NCBI GenBank assembly: GCA_013396655.1
Contig: WBMV01008416.1
Location: 124,001 to 188,000 of the forward strand
Length of the DNA stretch: 64,000 bases
DNA from: Campylorhamphus procurvoides
Taxonomy: Eukaryota > Chordata > Aves > Passeriformes > Dendrocolaptidae
Direction of reading: 5' to 3'
Positions within the stretch are counted from its first letter, which is position 1. Each line of letters begins with the position of its first letter. Of the stretch, positions 1 to 15,289 are shown in pieces. The notes beneath the pieces are model-generated. The model saw nothing but the letters and a program-made list of their open reading frames with translations, did not search any database and was not told where the DNA came from. The translations under genes were made by a program, and so were the position numbers.

Positions 1-3000
1 GACATTTTAAATGACTTGAGGTCTCAAGCCCCCTTTTCAGAGAACAGGTGTCTGTAACAAAAGCTGATCTGACACCTCGCATTCCAAACAGAGAGCTCAT
101 GGTTCAGCAAACAGACTTATGTTCTGAACTACCTATTATACACACACATATATCTTACCTGCAATTAAAGCATGTCAACAGCTCAGCAAGGAAAAGCTTC
201 CTCTAGTAGCATTTCCATTTGGTGAACAACTTAGAACTAGAGTTTCTTCAGCTGGCACCTTTCAGCAGCATTCAGCTTCCCACTACAGGCAAGAAAAGGC
301 AGAGAAAGTAGAAAAGTAAAAATTACCATTCTCTATTAACAGAAAGTAACTGCCCAACATTTGAACAAAATTTGAGAGTTTAACAACTGAAGGGGAAAAA
401 AAAAACCAAAACCACCTTAAAGAGAACAAGATGATAAAATTTCAAATACACAAGAGAAGCAGTTACAGAGTGTATTTCACAGCACGAGAAAGGTCCACAT
501 AAACGAGGTTGTAACTTTCAGGCCTTTCACCAACACCTTAGTGAGAAGCCCTTGAAACCACCAAGGACGTTATCAGCTCTGTGCCCACACCACTGCACAA
601 GCAATCCACACTTCCCTGCCTTGCTGCCTTCTGTTCACTGCTGCAACTCAAAAACATTTGCATCCATGCCGCACCTCAAAAACATTCGTGCATCACACAC
701 TGAATATGTTTGGAGCAATTAAGAAACTGTTCTGGCTAAAAAGTACCTGTTGGGGAAAAAAAAATAAAACCAAAAGCAGAAAAAAAGGTGGTATTACACT
801 GAATACTAAAGTTGGCTACACTGCCAAAAAGCTGATTACAAAACTCACTTTTCAGACAAGAAATGCATCATAACAACATCTTGTTAAACAAGCTAAACAC
901 ATGCAAAGGAGAAGCAGAAATCCACACCCTTCTGTCAACACTGAAGTAATTCATATTAAATTTATATTTGACATGTAGCAAGGCTGCACACATGCAGAAA
1001 AATGCAAGTAGGAAAAGGGTGTCTATTCATTTACACAGTGCTTAGCATTCAAAATTGATTTTACAGACATCCTGCTAACCTGTCTGACAGAAATTCCTCC
1101 AGACTACACAAATTAATTCAAAATAGGGAGGCTGTCAGTTTTTCTGCCTTATAAGCAAGGAGGGAAAATTCTGAAAGTTTTCAGTATGCTGAAAAGAATC
1201 GTGCAAAAGTTAAAAAAGTATATACATCAAGGGAGAAAATAATTTTTTTTACATAAATGTAATTTTTGGCCAAGAACTCATAGTTTAAACCAGGTTCTTA
1301 TACAGCTTTCCCATCAAACTAGCATGAACAAAACATCAAAAAACTAAGATCTTATGGGAAGACATTGAATTTATAGGTCACAAATATAACATGGTTTCTA
1401 TACAGGCTGGGGCAGATGATACAAGAGATCCCTTGTCATTTTATGCTCCTGAATTTTAGGGATGATTACATCAGATTCTTCCATAGAGACAACTAGGAAT
1501 CTCATAACATCATGACTTTTAACTTCATTTTCCCTCTCTGTTAAAATAAAGAGGTAGTCTTAAAAATTAGTCAATTTCCAAGTGAAATCTAAAACATTTC
1601 CTGCTTGTGCCCTTAATGCAATCCTATTCTAGCCTGCGACTCCAAATAACCCAAAAGAAAATAAATATCTAACACTAACATGGAACCAAATGAATCCCAA
1701 AAATGCTATGAGCTAAGGGTTGGGATTTTTTTTTGTCAAAGTACCCTTTAAATAGTATGTGGGGCTTGTTTTGGACTTTTTTTAATTCTACATCAGGAAA
1801 AAAGTTTGTTGGTCTTTCTCTACTTTGACCCCAATTCTGAAAGGTATTGCATTGCACAGCTCTCTAGAGATAAAAATCCTTAAGAGATTTGCAAAAACTT
1901 CTCTGTATGCTTTTGTCCACTGACATTCCATACGGCCTTTTGTTACTACTAGATGGCTTCCACAGCGTGAGGATGTGTGTGGCATCACTGAAGTGGTAAA
2001 ACACAAAATGCTAGCTCACTAAGCTGCGGTATTTTTAATATATTTTCTTATTACTCCAAATAATTCTCAGTGGGGACTCTGAGGGAAGGAGATTACTCCA
2101 TAATTTGTAATTAATACTAACTCCTCTTCTATCTTCTTCATACATCCATTGCATCTGGTCATAAAGACAAGATTTCAAGTTTGATGTGGAATCAGTTTCA
2201 TTTAAATACAGTCTTTCTGGTTTTGTTTTGCTGTGTCACTTAGCTATGTAAATTTTTAAGTGAAGCCTGTAATTGTGTACTTGACCAAGCTGTCCATTAG
2301 CTTACATAATAATTTTCTCCCCTGGATTTATCTTCTTCAATTTGCAGTGTAGCTTAAAAACTACTGTCATACACACCATGAAATAGGTATAGTCTAAATT
2401 ACAACCTCATGACTGAGATTTAGAAACTGATCAACTTAGCATTTTTCTTTTCTTTTAGCTACATAAGAAATGGTCCTTCCCAGGGAACAGAAAGGAAAGA
2501 GCAGGGGGGAAAAAAGGGAGAAATAGCCCCTACCCAGAGTCAAAGTCTACACATACTTAAGAGTGGTGCCATCTTACCCTGATATATTCAATGCTTCTGC
2601 TTCAACGTACTGCAAGACTGACTCAATGAATCTTTTTTACTACTACTGAGGCAGTAATGAAAATCACAAAGGTGTGTTCTTTTGTAACCTACAAAAGTTC
2701 TTCTGTAGTTTTGTAGATTTCTCTATGATATGCAGTTAACGTGCAGGTTTTAAAGAGAAGGCATTCAGAACATGGAATGATTGTCTGCTCACAAATACGG
2801 TCAAAAAATCTGGATCTGAAACCTTATCATCAAGCTATGGTAGATTTCCAGATCCTAAGTGCCTTTAGCTTCCTAAATCATTTGAAAAACTCCCAAAAAA
2901 CCCCACAAAAGCAAAAAAACCCCACAAATACGCCCCTTAGGTTGGGTGGCAAAAGAATACTCAGTCCAGTATATGAAATAACAAGAGTTTGAATAATTTA

Positions 3001-6000
3001 AGAATATCCAACTTTGAATCAGTTTTTTTTTTCTTTTAATTAAAAAAAGCTGTAATTAAATTAAAGAAACGTAGTTCTAAGTAAACAGAGAGCTTCCTTG
3101 TGGCCCAGGAGAGTCATATTAATCACCCAGTATCACCAGTTCAGTATTGCCAGGTAGGAAATAATATATCCTTATCTCTAGAGAACACTGACAGTGGGAT
3201 CTCTTTCTAGGCACTGAAAACCATTAGTACCAAGCACAGGCTTGCCTTACGTAACATATTTTTGAAAGAGCAAATATTTTGTTATTGCATCAAATACACA
3301 ATTTTTTAGAAGAAAGCAGGCAACATCACACACCAGGTGAAAAATAGTACACATCTGCATTCTGCATTGTGGACAGGGAGGGGGGAACAGAGGGAGAGAG
3401 AGAAAACCCAAAAAGGGTCTGACTTCTCATTTCTGAAAACCGAGACAGAAGAGGAAAATATGAAATGGTGGAAGAGTTGCTCAAAACCTGTGAACCAGAC
3501 ATATACAATATTTTTGATTGATAGTATTGATAGTAATTTTATATAATATTTGCTGGCTCATATTATTCATAATAATTATATGATTCATAATTATAGGAAT
3601 ATCAGAAAAATACATATCTCCATTTATCTTGGATAACCTGAAATTCTGTCCTAAAATGGGTGTGATAAGGTGTGTACATTCAGAGGCTTTAAAACACAAA
3701 AATAATCAATTCATAAATTCATTAATTAAGATGCTCTACTTTATATCTTGATATCATCAGATCCTAACAGACGGACATTTTTAATGTTTCTTCATCCCAC
3801 AGCAAAGCAGAAAGTCAAACTTTCTTCTAACAGGCAGGTTACCAGAACAGACTCAGAATGGCAAAAGCTTTTTCAAGGATTTTAAGTTCTTTTTCTTTTT
3901 TTAAACACAATTAATTTTGAGCTCAGGATTATACTGCATTTATTTGAGATGAAAGTTGTCCTAGGAGACTGTATTGCATCCCATGCATCTTAACCTACAC
4001 CACTACCTGGGCTAGATATTATGAAAGATGCATAGCTTTGTGGTTTGGGAAATTCAAATTGCTTTCCTTATCTTTCCTCTTCATGGAAAGGCCAAGAAAA
4101 TAATCCCAGAAATCATAGTCCACAGGCATATGAATCAATACAAACACTCCCAGTAGCAATATATGCCATTCAAAAACAGCAGATGGACTGTAAAATATTA
4201 AGAGGAAAGTATGTTCCTGTTTCAAACATGCATGAATTAAGAGGAAGAACATGTCATAGAAGTGATACATCCTGGGAAACTTCCCTCTGTGAATAACAAA
4301 CCAAAAGTCTCCTAAACTGTTAATTTTGCATAAAAATGTGCCTGTTTGCTTTTGATTTAAACAAGGGTTGACTGCAGGACTTCCTCTAAACTTTGTTTTT
4401 CTTCTGCTATTCACAGCTTTGCCCAATATCATATAACTGAAATTAAAACCTTTTTTTAATGTCACTGTTGTCATCCCTATCATTCAGACAAGAAATCTCA
4501 CACAGTGAAGAGGCACCTCTGTTTTGGGCTGTTACTGGACAATTAATTAATGGAAAAGAACTAGTGTACTCAAATAAACACAGGCTACAAGGGCAGTACA
4601 ACAGAGGGTTGTTTACAACATGGAGTGGATTACATGAAAGCATTTTCCAAATTTTCACTAAGACAAGCTGATTAAGTCTGCATGGCAGAGAGCAGACTAG
4701 CACGAGTCTGGAAGCAGTAAAATCACAGTGGCTTGGATGCAATACCACACCAATATGACAAAACTGTTTTTGAAGCTAATCTAGGCAACTTCACATTTCC
4801 TAGTACTCCCTGTTCTAGGATTTGCTCTTGCAGAGCCTGTGTGGGTATAGGCATGCCCACAGTAACATTTTCATGTTATTGTCTTCTAACAGGGAGTTCT
4901 ATCTACTTTCCAACAGCCATAGCAATGTGAAGTTACAAGTCTTGCTCATCTACTCCATGCAGGTGAAAAGGTGGAAAAAACAGAGAAAGAGGCATAATGT
5001 TTTGATATCTTCTGGATCCTCCTTGTCAATGAGAATCAAGAGTAGAGGTAGTGAAAAAATGAATTCTCAGTACTGCGCTCCCCTGGGATTTTACACATCA
5101 TGCTGTACCACAATAACCAGCTCCTGTTTACAGTCAAAGGATAAAAGAATCACCTCAAAGTCATCTTGCCATGGTAACACCCATCACGTTTCTGTCACAA
5201 CTCACAGTTGCTTTTCATCACCTGTTCTTAAAATCATACACAACTTTTCTAGATAATATATTCCAAAGCAGCAGTGTCTTACTAACCAAGGAAAGAAAAC
5301 GGATCATCATGAAAAACACATATATCTCATACACGTAGACTAGCCCTCAATTTGTCATGCCTCCACTACCTCTGTCTCTTCTTTGAAGCTAAAGTAACAG
5401 CTTCCAGTTCATTCAGTCATTCCTCCAGATACCCAGGAATTCTTGTATTCTTACTCTTCTCCTCCAAAGGGTTCATATTATCATATTACCTTCTTTTCTC
5501 CTTTTTTTTTCTTTTTTAATTAATTCCATCTTCAAAACTGCGCACTACATCAACATCAGGTGGAAAGATCACTTAACTTGCACAGATTACCTCTCGCATA
5601 TGTGATGCAGTCACAGGACCTCACAGTAAGAGCTAGAAAGGTCCTTAAGGTTTACTCGAACAAGCCTCAGGGAAAAGCATTTGGTCCTTCCGGCCTTCTC
5701 CAATTGCTCCCATAAGCCAGGAGGCAGAAATTACTTTAAAGAAGCCTCCCTGTGTCTGAAGTAAGAAACTGTGCTGTGCAGCTCATGCTTTTGCCACATA
5801 AGCCTCTGCCCCAACCCAAGAACCAGCTCTATTTTATAAAAAAACCTTTCTAAGAGCAGAATTCAATCATTCTGTGATAATTTCTTGGTACGATATTCTC
5901 TAATTTTGCAATTATATAAGAATGCTGACTCTTGCTATTCTTGCCATCCACTAATACACATAAAACCTTTATATATATATCAAAAAAACCCTGCCCCAAA

Positions 6001-9000
6001 CCAGAACACTATCTCATCAGTCCATTCCTAGAGAAAACAATGTTTTCCAGGCAGTGTAGCACTTACCCACAGTCAATCTCTCCAGACATTCTTTAACAAG
6101 AATAAAGTTTTGACAGTTTCTATCTGAGTCAAGCTATCAGAGACCAACTGCTTCTCCTCTCTAAGCATTCTGGAGGCAGAAACTGCATTAGCCTAACACG
6201 GTTTAATCTTAAAAATAAAATCTTATGGGCTATTGCTTATTTCTCTGTCATGTTCTACTGCCTTAGAAGGGTTTAATTCCCAGGAAAAATACTTAAACAA
6301 AGAATCAAAGATAAATAACTGAGTCTGCAATGGCTCATTTCCCCCGCCCCCTATGCCTGTACAGACAGACACTATAATCACTCTTCTCAGTGGAATGGTA
6401 TTACACATATCCTCCATGAGTTAAGTAACTGCAGCGGCTCAGGGATTACATCAGCCAGCTCTTACACTTTCAACAGTGTTTTAAACACTTCAAACTTCAA
6501 CTTATCCAAATGCTCTAAAACTCACTCTTTCCTCACACCAGCTTAGGGTTTTAGCACTTGCCTTGGACACCATGTTCACCTCCAACTCCCAGTATCTCTT
6601 AGTTAAAGGTGAGGCAAACAAAACCAAACCAAATCAAACACCTCAGGCTGCTTTGAATTACCTGCAGACAGCTACACTGGTCAAACAGAAGCAAATTTCC
6701 TCTGGCTTTCTTTTTACTAACTCTGTATTTCTACAATGATTTCTCCATATTCGAGTTGGCCATTCTGAATGTTGCATTTTAACTATATGTGCTTGTGCTT
6801 TATTTTTACACTTGTCCTAGGCAATCCAGCTGGGATTTCCTTTCCCTCCTTTTTGTGTATGATGTCAAAGGGCTCTCCAGCAGTCAAGCCAGCCTCCCAC
6901 TACTTTTCTTATTTTTCTCTGTGGAAGAATAGTTTCAGTTTCTGCCACTAGCATAATTTCCTGAAGGAACAATATTCCTCTAGTCGTTTTTTTTTCCTCT
7001 TAAAAGCACAGAACTAGTTAATAAAACTCATGTTAGCCAGACTTACCCGAAGTCTAGCTTTCTAAAAATCCAACTGTTTTATTTTAGCCCAGGTCCTCCT
7101 TCCCAGACTCTCATTTGCTCACTCTCACAGAAGTTACTTATCTTCTGGTTACAACAAAGCTTGGAAGTGCCTATCTTCTGGCTGCCTTCTTCATATTTAG
7201 CACCAGGAAAACTTCACCTGTGTCCTCCAGGAACTTACTAGGAACCTGCATCCCATCCTACCTTCTAACCAACACTCCTAGGTAATTAAAATCCTGGATC
7301 TGGATGATTTCTGCTCGATACCCCAAACACACTCAAAATATTTCCCAGATTTGCCAGCCTTCAGTCACTTCTACCAAGACTATTCTTTACCTTTTTATTT
7401 GCACAGACTTTTAGTAGACTTCTTCAGAATGGAAAATTTTATTTATTCTGCCATTGACTGTTTTCTCAATTCCCTTATGCCACAGAGTTCAATATTCCTG
7501 TTCTTAAAGAAATAATATTTTTACCTCAGAATATTTGAATGTACTTTGAAATTATAACTGCTTAGATCACATTACCTCCTGACATTGAGCCCAATGTTGA
7601 GTATTCCTGAAAAGCTGCTGAGGAGTTGATACTTTTTTTAAATCTAAACTGTTGTTATGCTACGTTTGCCAAAACTCTGTACAAGCGTACACTACAAATC
7701 TACACTAGTAACAGAATATGACTTGCTGCCAACACAAGAAAATTTTAGCCCGACACTTGCTGCTACTTTAAAATTTGAACAGTAACTTTTCACCTACTGA
7801 ATCATGGCACGTGTACCTGCTATGGTAATGATGCAACGAACAGCAAGTACTGAATTTAAGCTATGCATACTTTATCACTTCCTAAACTAATACCACATCT
7901 GTGAAATGGGAGGCATTGCCATCATGTTAGAATTTTAAATTGTCAAGAGGAAGAATCAGGTAACATCATTCATCTTTAATTCATTTACCTTTTTAAGATG
8001 TATCTGCACACAAAGTAATTCAAATGTTGAATTTCACAGAAGGCTAATGGAAAAAGTTCATGCAAATACAAGCTACAAATTCTGCTATAATTTTTTTTCT
8101 TATAAGCAAAGACTAGTACCTGGAAAACTGTCCAGATAGTTTCTATGGACACCAAGTCAAATAATTCAGTCAATTTTACTGAGTTGATTTGAATGTCAGC
8201 AGAATCAAGGTCTGTGTTTGTGCAGAACTTTGTCTACTCCCTCAGCTGCAGAAGCTGATCTAACACAGAGTACTATTACTTCCTTCCCCAGGGATCCTTG
8301 GCCCTACATCCTTAATACTGGGTTAATGTTTCTGATTTACTCATTTCACTAACATGTAAGTTGCTAAAAACACTACTAGCAAAAGATATAACTTGCAAAT
8401 AGTATGCATTATAAATGCAGTCTCTGCTAAACTGCCACAGTTGTTGCTCTCTGAATACTTAATATTATTTTTTTCCAACAAAAAAGGTTCTTGTGAGAAG
8501 AAATGAAGTTCTCCAAGTCCAAGGATTCCACTGGCATCCAAGCAAAACAAACCTAGCTCTATCTAGTCTAAGGAAATTTTGCAAAAACATTTCAATATTA
8601 CTGTGTGTTCTGCTGTATCAACACTAGCAAGTCAGGAACTCATAAGTAATGTGCTGGTAGTGGCAAATGTCACCACTGTAAAAATCATGCCAGCGAAATA
8701 TGCTGAAAGCAGATGCAATCACTGACAGACATAAAAACCTCTGTGTTATCTGGCAGCCAGTTCACAGTAATGTCTCCCGGTGTTGCTCACTGACCAAAAC
8801 ATTAAAACCAGAATCACTGTGAGGGCAAATCAGTTTCTGCCGTCCACATTTTTCCTTCATTCAAACTTTCACTTCACATGCCTCTCATCCTATGAATATG
8901 TTTTAAGAAGCCGATAAAGGACTTCCTTATTGTTTATCTGAAAGCACTCCACACAGGCAAGCATAATTAATCCTAATGCAAGTCAGCAATTCAGAAAGGA

Positions 9001-11527
9001 AATTATCCTGTGACACCTACTGCTGACTATGTGTTCTATGCTTCCCTGTACTGAACTGAAAAAGGCCAATTAAAAGCAAAAAAAACCCAAACAAACAAAG
9101 AAGACCACCTCAAAGTAACAAAGTAGCTAAATCCACTAATTGCTTGAAATTCAAAGTTCCAGTATGACTGATATTCCCAATCCACACCAAAAATATTCTA
9201 AGGACATTTGGGTGGTTTGAGAACAACACTAGACCAAAAAAAAAAAAAAAGGAACAATACATACTTTCCTGAAAATGTTAACAGGTTGCAGTAAAATTCT
9301 TGGCTGTTTAGCACCTGTCATCACTGTACCTTAGTCAGACACATAAGAGAACAAACCGAGAATTTAGCTAATTCTAAATCATTCGCAGAGAGAACAGAGC
9401 CCTCACTTCCAAAACAAATCCATGTCTTGCTGTGGATGGGAACATGTACTTCCTGCAAAGGTCAGCACTGAAAACCAAAGGAGTTCCTCAAAAGGAGACA
9501 AACTTTTGTCTTCCATAGGTTTTCTTTAAAATACATTTATGGCACAAGCACAGCATAAGAGTGCAAGGAGCCAACAGCACAGTTCTGTTTAATAAAGCCT
9601 ATCAGTAAATGTAAGAAGCCATGGATGTCTCACCTTCAACTTGTAATTATAAAAGGCACACCTCCCTACTCAGACTCCCTTCTTCCCTTATATGTTTAAG
9701 ATATATGTGCTTACAGAAACACTATCCTTAATACAATGCCAGCACAGCATTACAAGCTGAGTTATCTCTCTCTCAGGTGTGTTGCATTAGGGCAGGAGCC
9801 TGCCACAACAAAATGAGTTCACACAACTTAGTAAAAACCCACGCTGCTCTTTGGACTTGACTGCACAACAGCAACTTTTCATTCACAGCTCTTCGGCTTG
9901 TGTGTCAAAACGCCAAACATCTCAAAATAGTTTATTTATTGCAACTATATTAACTGCTAATCGTTAATAAATCTAACTCAAAAATATCAAATTCTCTTTC
10001 CTCCTCCTCAGGGGAATCTGAGGTTTTCTAAAAGATTATGTGAGTGCAAGTGGGATTGATTCTTCAATAGTCCAACTCTGCAGAGTGTGATAAAAACAGC
10101 TAACCATTAAATGTAAGTTACAATTCAGAAGTTTACTGGCATATACATCTTGCCAACGCCTTAAAGGCTTGATTTTTTTCACATTCACTAAGAAAACCTT
10201 CTAACTGGGAACTCTTTCGCTGGCATCACTTGATCAGTTCCTCAGGCAAACTAAACTATTGCTATAATAGTTATTACCTTAGATCTTTTTATGCAAAAAT
10301 TGTCACAGAAATAAATCCTATCCTCCACCAATATACAATACAGGCAACTTGTAAAAATTACCTAGAACTAGAAGAATAATGGGCACAATTGTCTTTCACT
10401 ATCAGTTACTAATACAAAGAACCTAGCACATGTTTTTAGTATCACACAGCCTTTCTGTCCTTTGAGGTTTTTTAAACAAAATGGACCAGTTCTTCCAAGG
10501 CATGCAAATATTTGAATAAACAAAACTGTGTCTGTCACACTCTTTGGAGACTACAGTAAAAATACAAGGGGAGAAGACTATATTTGACTATGCTTCTACA
10601 ATTAAATGGCAAAAACTACATAACAAGAATTTGCCTAATATTTTAGCATTAATCTAGCTATATATGTCCCCACACAAAAGCAGATAACATGTCTGCTGCC
10701 ATGGTAATTATGATTAGACCAGAATTAACTCTTGTGGTCTAACATTACTGTATGTATAGGCAATTCAATATTACATCACAATTTGACCTTTTTATTTTTA
10801 CAGGAAGGAAAAAAAAAAAACAACTAAAAAGAAGTAAATGATTTCCCAATAACTCACTATCCATGGGAAGCCAGCACAGTTTGGAAGAGAATAAATCTCA
10901 GGGCAAATCTTTCCAACTGCTAGGAAAAGGTGCTACATTTAGTTCACAGGTAGCACAAGCCAATGACCCAACTTGGGCTTCCTGCATACAGATAGCTATA
11001 CTTGTGCCATGTTTCCAAACTTTCCTCAATTAATTAAAAGCAATCCCAAGAAATATCAGAGGTAACACGTTCTTAGTGTCTTCACAGGCTTGAACCTCTA
11101 TCCCAACTGCCACCAGCTCTTAACTGACCTGCCCTGTTTCCATTCCACATGGAATAGCTTCACTGGGACATGCTTTTCAGGATCATCTTTGAGAGAAGAC
11201 CTTTGGCCACATGGTTTAACATGGAAAGCATTTGCACCATACTACCAGTGAGTAATTGACTGAAAAATACCTACCTATAATAATAGGAAGTCTTCTGATC
11301 AATGCTTAAGACCGAAAGTAAGGCAAGATGAGTTCCCAAAAGCTCCTCAGTCTTTATAACTTCAGCTTGTGAATGTTTTGCTACCATCACAGCACCTCCA
11401 CAGTTAAGTTGACACTTTAAAATGTGCTACTGTGTGTATGCATATATTACACTGGAGTAATTATGCCAGAACGACTTATTGCTATGCACATTCACAAGTG
11501 CATTCCAAACTGTTATTTCAATACATT
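1..11527. other. Non-coding AT-rich DNA, probably intronic
   Basis: No convincing exon is seen on either strand. Open frames are short and several start at TTG or GTG. The longest, on the minus strand at 4019-4483 (154 codons), has no recognised motif and no clear splice context. The given strand is rich in A and C, with runs such as those at 2885-2935 and 9078-9100. That fits, but does not prove, transcription of the minus strand from the CpG island near 15 kb. Poly-A runs (for example 9238-9251) and AT-rich patches (3535-3600) are the only simple sequence. A very short old LINE-like scrap lies at 5628-5700. Confidence 0.5.
5628..5700 (-). mobile_element. Short, old CR1-like 3'-end scrap
   Basis: The words around 5630-5680 (agctagaaaggtccttaagg, then a cgaacaagcc-like stretch) resemble the reverse complement of the CR1 3' end as seen in the better copies at 11.5, 24.1 and 36.6 kb. 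Divergence is high and the match is short, so this could be coincidence or an older LINE such as L2 or L3. Confidence 0.25.
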
Positions 11528-12050
11528 AGAATCACAGAATCCCTAAGGTTGGAGAAGACCTCCAAGACCATCGAGTCCAACCTTTGATGGAACACCACCA
11601 TGTCAACTGAACGTCAGCACATCCAGTGGTTTCTTGAACTTTCACAGGGATGGTGACTCCACCACCTCCCTGGGCAGTCCATTCCAAAGTTTAACTACCC
11701 TTTCAATTAAGAAATTCTTCCTGATGTCCAACCTGAACCTCCCCTTGGAGCTTCAAGCTATGCTCTCTCATCCTGTCACTAGTGGGAAGAAGAAGTCAAC
11801 CTTCATCTCACTACAACCTCCTTTCAGGGAGTTGTAGAGGGCAATAAAGTGTCCCCTGAGCATCCTCTTCCATGATCAACAACCCCAGCTCCCTCATCCA
11901 CTCTTCATATGACTTACTCTCTAGACACTTCACCGGCTTTTTTGCCCTTCGCTGGACTCACTCCAGCACCTCAATGCTTTTCTTGTATTGAGAGTCCCAG
12001 AACTGCACACAGCACTCATGGTGCGGCCTCACCAACTTGACCCAGGTCTA
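11528..12050 (-). mobile_element. CR1 LINE fragment, 3' end, minus strand
   Basis: A 5'-truncated copy of chicken repeat 1, the main avian non-LTR retrotransposon. On the given strand it opens with the reverse-complemented CR1 3' terminus (agaatcacagaatccctaag). It then shows the landmark words of the 3' UTR and end of ORF2: the catcgagtccaacc site, the ctgggcagtccattcc block near 11670, and the cgctggactcactccagcacc block near 11955. About 520 bases remain, with many substitutions. No functional protein is left. The copy at 62.6 kb shares the unusual words aataccactatgtcaactga / aacaccaccatgtcaactga and so belongs to the same subfamily. Confidence 0.92.
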
Positions 12051-14490
12051 ACTGACCTGCTAGCCGTGACACAGTGAAGTCTTAGCTCTACTTCCAAATT
12101 AATTAATCAGAGCAGGAAAAGGCACTGCTTCTTGGAAGCTGTTTGCATGACTTTTTAAAGGTACAGAAATTCTTATTGAACAGCTAGCATTGCAAAAAGG
12201 ACTGAAAAAAATTTCAGAATTTCCAGGTCACTCATGCCCCAACTTTTGACCAGTGTAGACCTTTGCAGCCTCTTCTGGAAGCACCCCAATGCTTCTTGTC
12301 TTTATTCCGCACTATCGGAGCATAACTAAAGTATGCTAAACTGCATAACCTACCTAAAATACAGGCGTCCACTGTTGTGTACTGCATTACCCAAAACACA
12401 CTCAAAAGCAGGACACAAAAAGCACTATTTTGTCAACAGCCTTCCTTGATGCCCTCTTTCCTGTGGGCTTATTCTGATGGGGATAGAATATATGATTTTT
12501 TTGAGAAAGGGGGCTGCAGTTATTTAATGTAAGCCTATTCCATCAGGCTGAGAAGAGACCACAAGTAGGGTAACAATGCCAAGTCAGCATGTTTGAGTAG
12601 AAGATTCTTCAAGTGTCTGTAACCCAAAATACAGTCATGAAACTGGTACCAAAAATGACGACTGGAACAAGAGGTCAAAAGAGCCTTGTTCTCAGCAGCA
12701 CATAACAAACACGGCAAATGTACCAACTACAGAAAATATGCCTGAGAGAGAACATCTCTCTCATGTTTGAGGGAAGCTACTAGTCACAATAACAACTAAT
12801 CAGAATGTGAAGACCTACATTTTTAAAAAGTCAAGTATGCAACTCAAACATTAAAGAACTAAACAATATTTCCATAAGACTAATTAAAATTTGAAAATCC
12901 TTTGCAATGAAACCTTCTGCAAGCATCAAAAAGAAGCATTTGTATACTAATAAATAAAGATGTGCAAAGGAGGAACAGCAGCATTTGTAAGTTCTTTTAA
13001 AAAAGAAAGTCTTAAAATTATATAATATAAAAAAATATATTAAATACTATATAAAAGTGTACCAGAGTAATCTTGATAACCCTTCAATGAACAGTTTAAC
13101 AGAGAAACTGATGCTTCAGATGGTACTTCAGATGAGAGTCTGTAACTGAAGACTTAACAGGCATCAATGCATTAGTACAATCTTTTGAAGAGAAAATATA
13201 TAATAATTTCTAAAACTCAGTTTCATGTGAGGATCAAATAAAACCGTATCAGCAGCAGTTTCTCCAATTTTGGTTCACTTGGTTTCAGACTCTGTGAAGG
13301 TTTGTATACCATTTAGGGAAAACAAAATAAAACAAAAAAAAACCCAAACAAAAAAACCACACCAACCCAAGACCAAAACAACTCTTACAGAAGACAATCC
13401 AATTCCTACCATCACCGCCATATAGTTTAGACACAGGAAAGTTAAAAAAAAAAAATTGTACATAAAGTTAAGTTTCTTCCATGGGCTTTGCCCACACATT
13501 TTTCATCATTCTAATAGGATTCACTTCTTTTTCAAAGCACAGGTAGTCAATCACCATGGGCCAACAAATAGACTAAACCCAGCTGTTAGCAGAACTCCAT
13601 TGTAAACATTTGTCTTGATTGAGACAGCTAAGAGAAAAAGGCATCGGGATGTTCCATGAGCTTCACAACTGCCATTGTCACACCAGTATCTCACAGGTAC
13701 AATCTTGTCCTTTGCAACTGTTTATAAAGCAGATCGTAAGCTTCTCTGTTTTTCCCTTTGATTTTCCACGTTCATTAAAGCAGAGCCAGAGAGGAAGAAA
13801 CAAATTACAGCATTAAGTCCTAATTCTTAGATTAGTTTCAGATCAGGTGGACTCTCATACACAGCCCAGCAGAAGGAAGGCAGCACAAGCAATGTGAAAA
13901 CCCTAATACTCCATCAGGTATTGTAAACCCTTCCAAACAACAATTTTTCTGAAAGATTTACCTCTAGAAATTATGATATAAAACCAGCACAGGCCAGAAA
14001 CATAGGTCTGTACTGCATGACTGAGCACTGCTACCTCATTGGTGTGTGAGAGATCTCTTTGAATGGACAGTCTAATATCATGTTCTCTCTTCTCTGAAAA
14101 TGAAAACAAAAACCATCATGTATCCCAGTTTACAAGATGGGGCCCTGAATTCTTCTTACTGCGATGAGAAAGAATAAAAACATTGCTGTACAGAAGGAAA
14201 ATTCAACTATAAATCCTTACACATCATCAGAGTTTCACACTGATCAACAGAAAATACTTAGGCAGAGAGGGCACTGGCAGATTCTGAAGTCTCTTTCAAT
14301 TTAATCAGAAGTAGTAAGGTGGCATATAAAATAATACATTCATTTCCATGCATTTTTTCTTATTATTATCATCGTATGAGTCATGTTAACGCTAATCAAA
14401 AAAATCAACCGTACACCCCCGGAAAGAGGAGAAAATCAAACTGAAATATGGATCTCCAAAGACTATCAAGTGTAGCCGTAGCATTTCTCA
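12051..14490. other. Non-coding DNA, no gene seen
   Basis: Unique AT-rich sequence, A+C-biased on the given strand. It contains an AT-rich patch at 13010-13060 and an A/C-rich low-complexity stretch at 13318-13375. No exon, RNA gene or recognisable repeat was found. Confidence 0.5.
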
Positions 14491-15289
14491 GTTACGAGAA
14501 ACCACATGCCCCAGCCTGGTAAGCTCCTGCACCGCCAGGCTGGCCGTATGGGCACAACCTCCGAGCAGGCGGCGGGCATGAGCCTTGTCCTGTCCACATG
14601 GAGCACCTCCAAGTCGTGCCGGGCTGGCACCAACAACCCTGGGCGACAGAGCAGTTTCAAGTGAGCTTGCTAAGAGTTCCTCAAGGATCACAGACGGCAA
14701 CGCAGCAATCCCTTCACCGGGGCACGCTGCCTTCCCCACTTACCAGGGCCCCGAAGTTACCGCGGCTTTTTCGCGTCCAAGGCACACAGCAAAACAGCGC
14801 TCGGTCACTCGGAGAATGACGCAACGAGAAAGAACTAAGCCTGTTGAAGCAGCAGCAGCCCGAACGCGCACTGCCCGCCCGGCGGTGACAGACCCACGCA
14901 GGGACACCTGGCACTCCGGAAGGCGCCTCACCTGTAAGGAAAGAGCTCCTTGGAAATAAAAGCACGCTCCCACCTCGGCACTCACCGCGCTGCGCCGAGC
15001 CTGGCTCCTCTCCCAGAAGTCTGCCACCAGCGCTGCCCGGGGTCGCCCTACAAACCAGCAGCGGGAAAGCCAGGCCAGAAAGATAAAGGGGATTAGGCGG
15101 GCATTACTTCCAGTGACCTATATAGTGCCCCAGCCCGCAGTGGCCCTGTGGCAGACGGCAGCTGCTCGGCCAAGGGGCACACCGGACCAGCACCGCGACC
15201 CGCCCCAGCGGGACCTCCCCAAGGCCGGGGCCACCGACACCGACACGGCGACACCTCCCCAGGCCCGGGGCCAGCGACACCGCCTCAGA

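Noticed and set aside
4019..4483. 154-codon minus-strand open frame
   Set aside because: ATG start but no recognisable motif, another frame overlaps it, and there are no splice or promoter signals. It is probably chance.
14740..15027. Open frame ending at a strong minus-strand donor near the island
   Set aside because: Its first codon is GTG, not ATG, so it is not a credible protein start. The donors are kept as possible 5' UTR exon ends only.
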